From: Trochalopteron elliotii
Taxonomy: Eukaryota; Chordata; Aves; Passeriformes; Leiothrichidae
Direction of reading: 5' to 3'
Assembly (NCBI GenBank): GCA_024734555.1
Contig: JANPWX010000209.1
Coordinates: 972,157-1,036,156, forward strand
DNA length: 64,000 bases
The position numbers and the translations under genes were made by a program. This document shows, piece after piece, positions 1 to 12,700 of the stretch (the first letter of the stretch is position 1; each line of letters begins with the position of its first letter). The notes beneath the pieces are model-generated. The model worked only from the letters and a program-made list of their open reading frames with translations, had not been told where the DNA came from and made no database searches.

Positions 1-215
1 GCCGGAGGGCCTTCCCCGCACCCCGCGCGGGGCGGGGCTGCCGGGACCGTCAGCGGCGGCATGGGGGGAGCCGGGCACCGCCTCCCCCCTCCGAGCTGCC
101 GGCGCCGGCTACTGTCCGGGTGGCCGCGTTGGCGGTCCTGCGGCTACTGGGGGTCCGCTCCTGGCGGTGTCCGCGGCGCGCTTCCTTCCTGCGCTGTCAC
201 CGTAGAGGGGCTCAC
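1..215. promoter_or_regulatory. GC-rich, CpG-dense edge of a CpG island
   Basis: The first about 215 bases are strongly GC- and CpG-rich, with GC boxes (GGGGCGGGG near 29-37), and then drop abruptly to AT-rich sequence. LUC7L2 coding exons follow downstream and its first coding exon is absent from the window. The simplest reading is that this is the 3' part of the LUC7L2 CpG-island promoter, 5' UTR or start of intron 1. An open frame begins at 61, but its composition-driven Arg/Gly/Pro protein matches nothing I know, so I do not call it a gene. Confidence 0.5.
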
Positions 216-3200
216 AAGCTTGCGAGATACTGATCATCGAGGGGAGGACACAGCGAACCAAAAAAATCCCCCCAAGACAACAGCCCCTTCAGTAGAGGAG
301 GGTGGGGTTTTGTGTCGTTATACGTTTGTCTAAATTCTGGCTCAAACCAGCGTGTCAGTCAGCAGGCGGGTACGGCTGTTCCTTTCTAAAAGGCAATGTG
401 GGATTGACCCAAGTGGACAAACTCTCTTAAAAAAACAAGCCCTAAACAGCCAAGTAAAAGCTTAACATCCGGGGGCAGTCATACCCAGAGGGAGATACGA
501 GGTGTATGATCAGGTTTCAGATCTCTCTGCGGATCACACAGTGAAGAGTGTTGCTGTGTAAAGCTTTTGTTGGGATGCATGGCGATCAGCTTGAAAGTCT
601 GAACCGGCACTCGCCCATAAATCCAGATAGTTAAGAGGGCTGCTGGAAAAGAGCAGTTCCAGTTTTGCTGTGCAGCTCTTAACTTACAAGAGAATACTGC
701 ACCCGAGGGTAGGCAGCAATTAGAGGCAATTTAAATGTTCTGCATGTGATACTCATACTCAGTCTGTGCTCACTCTTGCAGACGTGTTAGTTTGTTGAAG
801 CTTCGTGTTCAGTTAACGGTTACCTGTTTCCCCATGCACCGAGTGGGGTGTGGGAAATGGGATGTACCTTGTATGTCCTGATCATCTCTTGGAACTGGGC
901 TAATGTGATATGACAGCTTTTTTTAACATAATCCAGAATTTCGAATAAATTTAACTGATTTACACATGCTCCTTGCCTCGTGAATGCTTTCTGCTGAGTT
1001 CTAAATTATTGTTCTGCAAAGATTGTCTTCCAGAGTAAGGGTGTTTAGTCAGTTGTCATCACACAGGATTTATTTGGGGTAGTTTTGTCTTGTTCCAGAA
1101 GATTTTCCAATATTTCCTGTTGTGGCTGTGTATATCTGTCTAAGTGCTTGGTAAAGTAACATTGTGCTTATGAAACTCAAGTCTTCCCAGTGTTGGCACC
1201 TAGATCGCTGTCTCAGTGCTACCCTAAGACTACACAGAAGGTTTAAGGGGGGTGGAGGAGCTGTTTCGGTTTCTGAAGGTATTTTCTGTTGGATGGTGGG
1301 AGAAGAGTGTGATTTACTTGAGAGCGCTGCCCAGAAATGTTAAGTGACTAATGTCTAAACCAGGAAAAGCCATTTCAGGCTGTATTTTCTCTGGCTTTGT
1401 AAGAAGGCAGTTATTGTATTGATAATTGTATTCCCCCTCCTCCCGCTCACTCTGTAGTTCCTAAACCACATGCGCTGAACTGTTGACAAACTAACTGTCC
1501 AAAAAGGAAGCATTTAAACAAAATGGGCAGGACGGGGAAGGATAAGGAGAAAAGACCATTTGTAAAACTGGCTTCCATGATTGGGTTGGGGATCTCTGTG
1601 TAACACTATTCCAGTTAAAAAAAAAAAAAAAAAAAAAAAGTTCAGTGGAGCTGGAGCATTATTTAAACTGAATTGTACACAGGGATTGAAAATGAACCGT
1701 TTTTTGGAGAGCTGATACTTAATAAATCTAAGGCCAGGCTCAAGGTCATTGAAGTATTGCTAACCTTGAGAATGGTGGGGTTTGGGGTAATTAGAGGTTT
1801 TTATATTCCTATTACAAATAGATAAATAGTCTGTTTCTGTTAACGTGCAGATTGCAGCTTTTCATTAAAATGCGCCAATTTTTTAATTTCTTGGTAGGTC
1901 AGAACTTTCATGTCACCACTTGTCCCCATTGCCTTTGATTTTGCTCTGCCCAGCAATACAGCAGAGTTTAAAATAGAGTTTCTGAAAAAATACTCTTTCT
2001 TGGGTAATGTTTTTGTTCTATATTTTTTGATGTTACCAAAGTGCTTTTTAGTTTTAAACTTTACAGTCTGGTAGGTTTTTTAAGAAGCCTAGAATATAAA
2101 GGCTTAAAAATCGTACGTATTTTAGAAAAGCTAGATCAAACATTTGATCTCTTCAGTGGGAATAGAGAAAACTCAGAGGTGAATTTAAAACCAGTGACCA
2201 TGCCTGAATTTATGTAGGGGTTTTTTTGGTTTCAGGTTTTTTCCCCTTTTAGGTTATAGTATCATTTGTAGAAAACAAGAAGATGCTCTGAAAACAGTTT
2301 TGAAAATTCCACAGTGAGATGCTCAAACATGGTTTTAGGAGATGAACTGTAGGCTGTAATTTGTGGGGCAATGTGCAGATTCATAATTGGTGTTCCTAGG
2401 GCCAGAATGGAAAAGGCTGGAAGAAGTAGTGATTAAGTGTTTTTATGCATTATGCATTAAGCTCCCAGAACACCTAGGAAGCACAGTTCCATATTGGTCA
2501 CAGTGATTCAAAAAATGCTCACTAAGCTGTAAGAATATTAATGAAAAATAATCTGTGTTAAAGGAGTCTTCTCATGTCAGACAGGGCTGCCCAGCATGTG
2601 GCCATCCAGACTCGAGCTTGCTGCTCCAGGCCTGCCCCTGGCTGTTCCCTTTCCCAGAGGGTGCTGTGCTTGTTGGCAGAGACAATTGAGCTTCCTGACT
2701 TCTTTGGCAGCCAGCTTCCCTGGGCGGAGTTTGGGCAGCAGCATCGATGCACTTGCTGTCACACGGCATTGCTGTCTGGCTGGTACCTGCCAGGATGTGG
2801 GGCTCAGCACCCTCTTGGCAGCTGCTCAGCCCGGTGCCCCCTGCTCCATGCCTGCCTTTGCTCATGTGATGAACACCTGACAGAGGGTGAAACTGAGGGG
2901 ACTTGGTGGGTGCTTCTCAGGACTTTCCAGTGAGTTGCAGTTCTAAGAATACATCTGGGTTATCTGAAAAGCAGTTGTGTTGGTGATATCAATACAGATA
3001 AATGTCTGAATGGCAGGAGTGGTTCTTTAGCACACCTGGGAAAAGCATTTATTGATTATTATTTAACAGCATGTGGGTTTTTTAAAACACATTGCATATT
3101 ACCTACATTAACCTTCTCTTGCACGTTTCTCTGACAAGTGGAAAGCTGAATAGGATGTGGACTGTGCAAAATTTAAAAAAAAAAGTGCCTTTGATTTTGA

Positions 3201-6200
3201 TGCTATTAAAAAGCTGGTTGTTTTTAATATAGTCATGACTGCAGGCTGAAAAAAAATTTCTGAAATGGCACTTCAAGTATTGATAATCTGCCATACTTAG
3301 AGAGGCTTCAGATATAAATTACTGAATATATAATATGGGGTTTCCAAATATTGAGAAATAAGTAGTGCTGAAAACCAGCTGCTAAGCTTATGTACTTATA
3401 TATGTATCAATGTTTTTGGTTTGTTTTTTGCTTTTTTTACTGCTAACACTTAAAGAGTTTTTATTCCATATGTCAGTAGTTAAAAGGATAGTTTGAGTGT
3501 TGACCAGAGCTGCAGGAACTCTTCATTTAGGAATACTTAGCACATAGAAAAGTATGACTTTTATTTTTTTAAATGCTGCTTTTCAACTGTAAAATTGAGT
3601 AAACTTTTTTTAATAGTATGCTCAAGTAAACCCTGCTTTTGCCATCCCTGTTCTCCAGAAAACAGGAGTGAACCTTACAGATAGGATCATAACTATAAAT
3701 TGAGTCATTTACAAATTGAGTGAAATGCTGACAATTGATATTACTATCCCCAGGATTGGTTTGTATGGGGTTTTTTTTCCCCAGAATATAGTTTAAATGG
3801 GCAAAGATTGACAAGTTTTCTGTAAAAGACCTGATGGGAAAGATCCCGTTTTATCTTGGATCAGCTTACCTTGCCCAAGTGTTTAATTTTCCACCAAGTC
3901 AGTTACATACTCTGCCTTGCTGCAGGAGTGAGTGCTGGTGACAGCCTGAGGAATTGGTTGGAAGCAGAGGGTGAAGTAGGATCATTACTTGTGACAGTAG
4001 TGCAGACACAGCAGATCCCAGTGGCCCTGGTGCCACACATCTTGAAACTGCTAAGAGATGACTGTTGCAAAGAAACATGGTGCTGGTTTGTGTTTTTCAA
4101 ATAAGTGCCACCACTTGAAAATTAGACTACAGTCTGGAAATTTGAAAATCTAGCAAACTTATTTGGATTCTCTTAAGAGACAGGTGAATTTGTGCATGCT
4201 TCTGAGACTCACATGTAGTCATGGAAAGGTTCTCCCACGCATCCTAACAAATACTATGCTATGTGACTAGCAGAAAAATCTCTGGAGCCTTTACATAGAA
4301 GCTGTATGTATGAAGTGCCAGTCAACACCTCTTTTTGCTTCACCTGCTAGCTTTTTGAGCTGAGCTGCTGTGTTTGGAGTCTTTAAGTCAGTTCTTCAGC
4401 TGTTACTAGCAAGTACACTTTTCTTGTAGTAGATCATCTTCTGCCTTTGAAGCTTATAATACCCTTTTTGCATCTGTTCACATCATAACTGGTTTTTCTA
4501 GGTTATGCTTCAGTTGTCCTTAATAGTGGTTAGTAATGTGTGTTTTCTGTCTTCATTGTTTGGAAGGAATTGAAGTGACACTCTTGTGCTTATTTTAGTC
4601 ATCTTGTATTTGGTGGCACACTTCATATGGTAACAGAGGTGTAATCTAGAACTTGTAACCCATTTTTTAGTTTCTTTGTTTTAGTATGGGATTGTTGAAG
4701 AATTTCTGTATATGTAACAATAGGTGGAGGGTTGACATTGGTATTTGCAGGGTTAGGTAAATTTTGGTTTCCACTTAGCTTCACTCTTGGAGGTAGAAGG
4801 TAGTATGTGTGTTTAAACTTTGATAGATCGTTGTTGAGGATTTTGTAGCCATTTGGGTAGCTCCAGGCTGAGAGCCAAGGTAGTGAGCCAGGAGCCTCTT
4901 CCAAGAACTCTGCTTTCAAATACAGAGCAGCAGCAAAGGTGGAGAAAAATATCTCATATACTGAATTTCTTCCCAAAATGTTGAACTGAAATCAGCTCAG
5001 AAATCTGAAAATAGTCACAGCATGTGATCTTCATTAAAAAGTGCTTTATTTGTCAATCAGGAGTGATCAGGTTTTAAGAGCAATGACCGTGTAGTGAATT
5101 GTCTGTATTTTCTGGCTTTGTTATAAAGTTCTGATAGTTTAAACCTTAAACATGATGAGAACAATGAAGGACTTGAGGAATTATTCTCTAGTTGCGATGC
5201 TGTCTGAAATGGCATTTATGAAGAAGCAAATGGGTATGTTCATACCTCCAGGGAAACCATTCTGATATTTGTTTCACTTGTAATGCATTAGCTAAAGGAT
5301 GGTTTCACTATATTCTTCATTCATAACTGTTGCTTCAGTCATGGTGTAAAATAGAAGCAGTCCTGGTTAGAAATATTTATTATTCTAAAAGTGTTAGGAT
5401 CAGAACATGTCAATTCTTAGTGACAAGAGTATCAGAATTAGCTGCCCATTCACTCTGCAGCAGGAACAGGATCTTCTGTGCCTGTATAAGACTCTGTTAA
5501 CTAATGGTGTTGGATACTGGTTAGACAGGGCTTGCTTTGTGGGTGGAATTTGATACGCAGTTTTTAAATGCTTACTCCGCCCAGTTAGTAGTTCTTCTTG
5601 AATAAAGCTTTTAGAGTCCCTTGCCAACATGTTGGGACTCATGCTTCAAAAATTTGAGTAGAAAGTTATCAGTTTTTTGTTGATGTATCTTAATTCAGGA
5701 AGTTAACAGCATGAAGATGAAAATTCATGTTGTTTCCTTTGCATGGATTGCACCACTGGTTTATAATTAGCGGTTACAGTTGGGTTATAAAGGGTAATTC
5801 TCATCGGTGCTTTGGATTGTTGACGGTAGTGTATTAGAGCACACGAGAATAGTAAGATGCTGGATCAAAGAAGTCGTTGTTGCAAGCATGTTACTATGCT
5901 TTGTACGCATTGTTGATGCGTGTTTGTTTTGTTGGTTGTGATTAAAGTATACTGAACAGGAGTGACATTGTGGTGGCTTGTTAATAGATTAGACTTGGGA
6001 GTTCAAAGTGAATTGTGTAGTACAAGTCCACATTGTAAGCTTAACCTCTGAATGTTCCTTCATCAGCAGTTTGCACTGGTCTTGAATATTGATGTTAATT
6101 TTGTAGTCAGTATGTTCTATACAAAATAGAAAACTGCCTTTAGAAAGTTTACATTACTGCCAATAATCTCTTGAATATCTGTGTATCTTTATATATTGTA

Positions 6201-9200
6201 TCTTGAATATTTGTGTAACTGTGCGCAGTTTCCTTATGCTTGTAAAGATATGAAATATGTGAGTATAGAAGTTTCCTTGGTGTTTTGCTTTTTTCTTTTT
6301 AGTTCTGTTTCAAAGTTCTCCATTTACCTGGAAAGTAATCTCTTAGAGAAATGTGTTTTGGGACAGGTACTCTAAGTAAAACTAAAACTGATGCTTCTTG
6401 GAGAAATTTTAATTTATTTTTTCTCCATATAAATTTTATCAACTATGTGACTTTTATTTTAGTGGGAAAAAAACTAATTGGAAACACAGGGGTGGCATAC
6501 AGTAATAGATGTTGACTCCTGTAATGCCCTGGTAAATTACTTTCATTTCTTTTCTGAGCATGAGTCTTAAAGATCAAGTAGTTGAATATTCTGTTCTTCA
6601 GAGGCAGGGTTAAATGAACTGCTATTCTGAGCTAATTTAACTATTTACCTATTGAAATAGAATTAGTAATAAGGTCTAAAATATCCGTGATAGTGTCCTC
6701 TTTATAAATGTTCAAGAATACTTCTAAAACTTAGGTGACTACAGCTACTTGTTGCCTGGGTATATTATTTTCTTATTACAGAATATATAAAGCGGGTTTT
6801 TTTGTTTGGTTGTTTTGGGGGTTTTTTTAATACTCATTATTTATATTTAGCATTCACTTGTTTATTTGACCATACAATGAAGGTATCAACTTCACTACAG
6901 TTTGACAAGCACGAGTAGCATTTTGGTTACCTGTTGTTCTTGGTTTAAGAAGACATCTGTTTGTGTTGTTTTAGTTCTTAGAAGGCATCTGCATAAATCT
7001 CATTTGCTGTAGGCGGAATGTCAAGTGCATAGTGGATCCACAGATTTTATTCTTCCCTCCCCCCAGCAACCCATGTAGGTCCCAGGCCATCACCCAGTCA
7101 GGATGATCCATCTGTAGGTCAGCAGCAGAATAAATCTTCTCTCTTTGCCAAGAAGTGTGCACTACGAATATTGGAGCTCACAAAATTCATGAAGAAATAA
7201 AAGCATTTTCTTCTGAGGCTATCAGACTTGCAAATGAGCTGCCAGAGGGACACAAAAGTCAATCACTGTTAGAATGTGGTATAGGACACCTTTTCTTTTT
7301 GATAAACATTTCCTTCTGAAACAGCATATATTAAAAAAAAAGCAAATGTATAAAATTGCTTTTTGTAGAAAAGAAAATGTAAATACCCTAATCATATTTG
7401 TAAGGGAACCTTTCTAAAAGTTTTTTAAATGCTCGAATAAAGGCACAGTGCAGAAAGAATAAAGGCTTAAAATGCAAATGCATAAAGTATTCTTGAGGCT
7501 GTTGTTGATCAGTTTCTGCCACCTTTTTTTCCCTGCCCCCAATGCTGTCCTCGGGTTGATAACTGTGATTATTATGCTAGCCACTCTGATGAAAAAAGAC
7601 TGTATTTCAGCTGTAGTATCAGTACCTAGTTGTGGTAGAGGTGTAAAAAAAGCTACTTGGAGGTAATGTCTGTGAAAATACTATTTGCTGACTTTACCTA
7701 AGGAACCCGAGTCTTTCAGCAATTTTCTGGTATTGGTAACTCCTTGACTCCTGATAGGTTACTGCTGTTAGGCTGTCAGCTGTGGGGGATTTTCTAAATA
7801 CCTTGTTCATGCGTCTTTATATAGAAGAATCTTTACAGTCAACATGTATTTCTAGAATGCTGTGTTAAAATTGCTGGCAGAATCTATTATTCTATACAAA
7901 CTGAACAATCTGGCCCCTTGTTTTATTTATAAAGGTTCAATGTATCTTTGCCTGCCTACATCAATCTGCAAGGGAGTGTCAGAAAGGCCCCGCATTCGCC
8001 GAGCCGTGAGTTATCAATGACTTTTCAGATGTGTTAATGAATGTGGAACAAACGCAGTTATGTGTTTAAGAAAAAATAAAGATCCACCTCCTAAAAAGAA
8101 AAAAAAAAAAAAGGAGCAAAACTCTTTACTGCAGTAGCAGGCATGATTGTAAAGGGATTACTCTAAATTTTAGTGGTGTAAGTATAACCAAGCAGTAAGG
8201 TTACCCTCTAGAAAACCTATTGTTGAACTGCTTTGAAGCTCTTTGGTGTGTGGGTTACAGGTTTCACCTGTTGTATCCCACAGGCAAATTAAGCATGTGT
8301 TGTTTATGAAAGCTTTTGTTTAGTTAATAATCTGAAACGTGGCCCATCTGAAAATGTTATGTATTAGCATCCTACACATAGAACTGATATTTAAGAACCT
8401 GATTATGTAATAGTAAGAAAGGTTTGACTAAAAAGATACAGGTTTTTTATTCTTCTCTGTTGTAGTTAACCTCAGTAATAAATGTGGCTTCTTGAATTGT
8501 TCAAGAGATTCAAATCATGAAGCCATTAAAAAAATTAATAACTGCAAAATGTATCTACACTCTTTAAAATATTTGATGAAATGTAAGAGGCTGCTATCTG
8601 AGCTGTATGTCACTTTTTCTCCCAGCAGTCCTTCTTGCTTCAGTAATTCACCAGTAGGTTTTCCATGATAAGAGATCATACCAAATTATGTTTAAAAAAA
8701 CCAAAAAGGCTGTATCCTTAGAGAGATCAAGGTGTTTTTTCATGCCTGTGTCTTAACAAGAAGAGAGCTATTGCAGTGATCTCTCTTGTGAATTTCAGAC
8801 AGTGACAATTATGTTATGATTCAAAGGGAAGCATGTTCAGCCCTCATCCCCAGAATACCAGCTGGTTACCTTGTTCTGAAGACTTCAGGTCTTGCTCCAA
8901 GAAGGGGTTATTTAATCTTGCAATTGGACCTCAGTGTCTGGGCAGGTTGATGCTTCTGCTGATGCAGGAGCTGCAACCTGCCACAGTGAAGATATATAAT
9001 TAAGATGTTTCAGCCCAACAAACAGTATGTAAGAAGCAAAAAGAAAAAAGGTTTATTGTATGGAGATATACAAACACCTCTAAAATATTTTTCATATGGG
9101 CTATGCCCATATGTTGTAGTGATCTTTTTTTTCAGGTTTGTAAGCATTTAAAATCATTCTTCTGCCAACTCTTTATGCTACTCCCATCAGATGTTAAAGG

Positions 9201-9673
9201 GTGCATTGCATCCAAGAGCAAAATCATAAAACGAGTATCAGGTGGGATTTGGTGAAGACTCAATGTGTTTTGCATTTATGAGGCTGCTTTGATATGCTAA
9301 TTCTTGCACAGAAATACATCACTATTTCTTGCAAAGTCTGAACAGAGCATTACATAGCTCACTTAACAAATGCTGTTGTATCAAAGTGTTTTTAAGCTAA
9401 TACTGACTTTCTGGTTTCAAGCACTTTTCCTGCTGCATTTTTGAAGGGGAAGTGTGAGAGAATTTTTTAAATAGCATTATAGAGCATTAAAACACATTTG
9501 TGGTTTTGGTGTTATTTGAAAAAGAAGCATAGAGTGTTTTGAGTTCTAGTTTCCATAGACCTTGTCCTAGTGCCCTAGTGACAGGGCACTGTTAACGCTT
9601 TGCATGTAACCTGCAGAACGTGTTGGACTGCCACAGATTTCTGACCTGGAATGTGCTGATTTCTATATTACAG
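216..9673 (+). other. LUC7L2: LUC7L2 intron 1 (3' part) or upstream region
   Basis: AT-rich non-coding sequence before the first LUC7L2 exon in the window. It holds a 23-base poly(A) run at 1617-1639, a GC-richer island of about 350 bases at 2574-2935 with overlapping short frames on both strands (unrecognised, possibly an old repeat), T/G-rich low-complexity tracts near 6796-6830, and an A-rich stretch at 8090-8112. No exon matching the LUC7L2 N-terminus was found here, so that exon must precede the window. Confidence 0.6.
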
Positions 9674-9768
9674 GTGACACGACCCGTCAGCGAATCAAAT
9701 TCAGTGATGACCGAGTATGCAAGAGCCACCTTCTCAACTGCTGCCCTCATGATGTGCTCTCTGGAACT
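9674..9768 (+). CDS. LUC7L2: LUC7L2 coding exon with zinc finger 1
   Basis: The acceptor is TATTACAG and the donor GTATGT. The exon completes a glycine codon split from the missing upstream exon, then encodes DTTRQRIKFSDDRVCKSHLL and the CCPHDVLSGT segment. The Cys/His pattern is the first Luc7-type zinc finger, which in relatives contacts the U1-5' splice-site region. Confidence 0.95.
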
Positions 9769-12700
9769 GTATGTAGCTAAATCTCATGTTTTATTTAGAT
9801 AAGTGGAGAAATTGAATTCTATTTATTCTTCATAGTAATTCCTTAAATTTCATGGTTTTCAGCAACTATCTAGAACTCTGGTAGTTCAGAGGCACTTGCA
9901 TAAGCAACTATTCTATGGGTTCTAAAGTTAAATTTTAGAATTCTTCTGTTCTATATGCTGATTATTACCTAAATTTCATCATTTGCTATAACGAGAAAAG
10001 CCACATAACATTATGTACGTAAATTGTGCTATAGCAAAGTGGCCTTACGGTGGTACAGTTGCAAGTAATAGAAAGAAATAAAATATATTGTATGCATAAT
10101 GAAGCTGCTTTCTTAAAAATGTATGTTAGAGTGGGAAAGTATTCCACAAATGTATTTGTGTGGAGAAGTACAGAGATTTTTCTCTCTTCAGAAATATTTT
10201 AATGAAAATAATTGAAAGTTCAATTAATTAAACTTCTGAAAGTTGAGCTATGTTTAATATGATAGTGACACTTACTATACAATATCCAGTTAGCGTGCCA
10301 TTGTCATAAATTCTAAAGCAATTTTTAAATCTCCATTTATGGCATATTAGTAATTTGTTTGACTTAGACTTTCGCACACTCTGTAGTAGAAGTTCCACTA
10401 CCTGAGCATAGGAAACAAGAGGCTTTGACACATGCTAGTAGCTTTGTCAGTGTGCTCGTGGTTCACCTTGTGATTCATGTTTAAGGTAGCTTATTTGTTG
10501 TGAAAGGCAGGTGAGTAACGTTTCATTGATTATTTAGTCTTAATGTTTGATGATTAGAATAATTAATAGTAGAGAGATATAGTATGATGATACACAGAGT
10601 CCTATGTGCCTACTGTTTTTAATGCTACTAGGGTAGCTTTCTTCACTGATGTTGGCACATTTTGTTACCCTTTGGCACTGGGTAAAATAAGTACTGGAAA
10701 ATCAGTCTGAAGGATTATTTGAAGTGGTATTATGTATCAATGTATATATAGGTTTATTTTGAACTGTTTTGTGCATTACTATTCAAACAAAATGGGGGGA
10801 AAGGGAGAACAATATGTTTCTTTTCACCCATCTGTTATGTTAGATGGTGCTTTGTGTGGTGAGCAAAATAACTCCTGCTTGGGGGTTATTTGGGACATAC
10901 TGGTATGCTATCAAAACATACAAAGGCATTGGTCATAATCCACAAGAAGAAACTTGTCAAAGATTCATTTGACAGCTTTTCATTGTGGTCCAATTTCTGT
11001 GAAGACTTCCATAACAGCTCTAAGTAAAGAAATGTTTATCTTCAGAACTGTAAAAGTCCTAGGTGTCGTGCAGTAGCTCCTCTTACGCTGCAGGTCAGTC
11101 GTGTAGGCTGGGGCATCAGACACAGTTTAAGTCCTCACTGGAAGTTTTCTTTGACCTCATACCAGACTCTACTGCAGCTCTTGGAATACTAAATGGAACT
11201 GCTTCTTTAGAGAATATCAGTCTTCTCTTTCCTCATGCAATTAGTATACAAGAAAATGTGCTTGACAGCGTATATCAGGGTGCAGTAAAGCTGTGACTAG
11301 TTTAATCTTTTAGTGGGAGTAGTAGAAAGGGGACTCAAAAGATGACAAGTTTTATCTGGGCCATGTGATGTTCTGCTGTTTACCTGGTCATAGATCTGCA
11401 AGAATGAACCTTCTCTCTTAATAGCAGTTTTTAAAAGGGCAGGAAGCATGGAGTCTTACTGAACTGTTTGTCACTGATTTAGAAAATGACTGTGAAGTTT
11501 TCTCCAGAATTTTGATAGGAAGATCTTGATGCATCTTCGCATTCAAACCTATAATAACAAACGCTGAGTGGCGCTTTTTTTAATTCAAGTCTTTGAATGC
11601 TCCTGAAAAAGTAGGTTCTCTGGGGACACTTTATGAGTTTAAGTCTCTTCATTGACTAGATGATAAGTAAAATATTGGATGTGAAATTGCCTTTTTTTGT
11701 GTGTGTCACAAGGTGATCTACAGTTCCTAGGTACTGTTTATTACTGTTCCTGTCTGCAAAATGCAGACGCCTCTAGTGTCACCTCTAGTGACACATCTCT
11801 AGCCCACCCACTCTTTCAAACACACTCAAGGACGTTCACAGATAACACAAGACAAACAAAGTGACTCATGTAAGTAGGCCCTGTTATTTTAGTGTGTTCT
11901 TTCCCTTAATGGCCAAGTTCCCAAAACTCTGCAAAGGCTTTGATTTCCCTTGACAATAAAAACCCTCAGGTTGCAGTATGTATTGGTAAAGGTAGTGTGT
12001 GTATACTTTCTGTTTGGGGATTTTATTTATGGATATGTTTTTGTGCTACTAAGTTTCTGGGTTTGTAGACTTGAAAATTTCTTGTCAAGCAGCCAGAAGT
12101 GTCTCTGCCTGGTGGAGGTAATTTTGTGTTAATGATCACTTGGGCACCAGTTTGCATACATAAGTCATTGGTTTAAGAGTGCTCGTTCATTTTGAGCTGA
12201 AAATTTTATAATGAGAAATTAGTAAGACTTTGTAAACCCTGGCTGATGAGACACTGAATAATTTTTGTATTTATACCTAGCAATTTTTTGGAGTTTTGGG
12301 TTTTTTTTGTTTTTTTGGGGTTTTTTTTGCCTTAGAGGGTTAACACTTAGTTTTACCCTTACTGATTCCCGATGATAAGACTTGTGGGTTTTTTAGTTGT
12401 TTTGGTTTGGGGTGGGTTTTTTTCTTTACAAAAATGTTTGTTTATCCATATTATGAGATTGGGGACTGAAGCTGCATATGTAGGAGTCACACGGCACCCC
12501 CCATAATGGTACAAACCTGTTAAGCCATGTTCTCTGGATGTAATTAAGGTCCGTGCTGTCTTCTGCAGGTTTTATAAGATGTGTGTGTTTTCTCTGTCTT
12601 TGCATGTTTCTGAATAAATAGCAGAGTACTAAGGAAGATGACAAGGTGGGAAGATTTGAAACTAACACCTTTGATAAGGTTATTATTAAGTAGCAGTGTC

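Noticed and set aside
61..333. 90-codon frame at the window start
   Set aside because: Arg/Gly/Pro-rich product of CpG-island sequence, with no family match and no splice support for joining to LUC7L2.
2572..2933. Overlapping frames of up to 119 codons on both strands
   Set aside because: Similar length in several frames on both strands points to a GC-richer patch rather than a gene.
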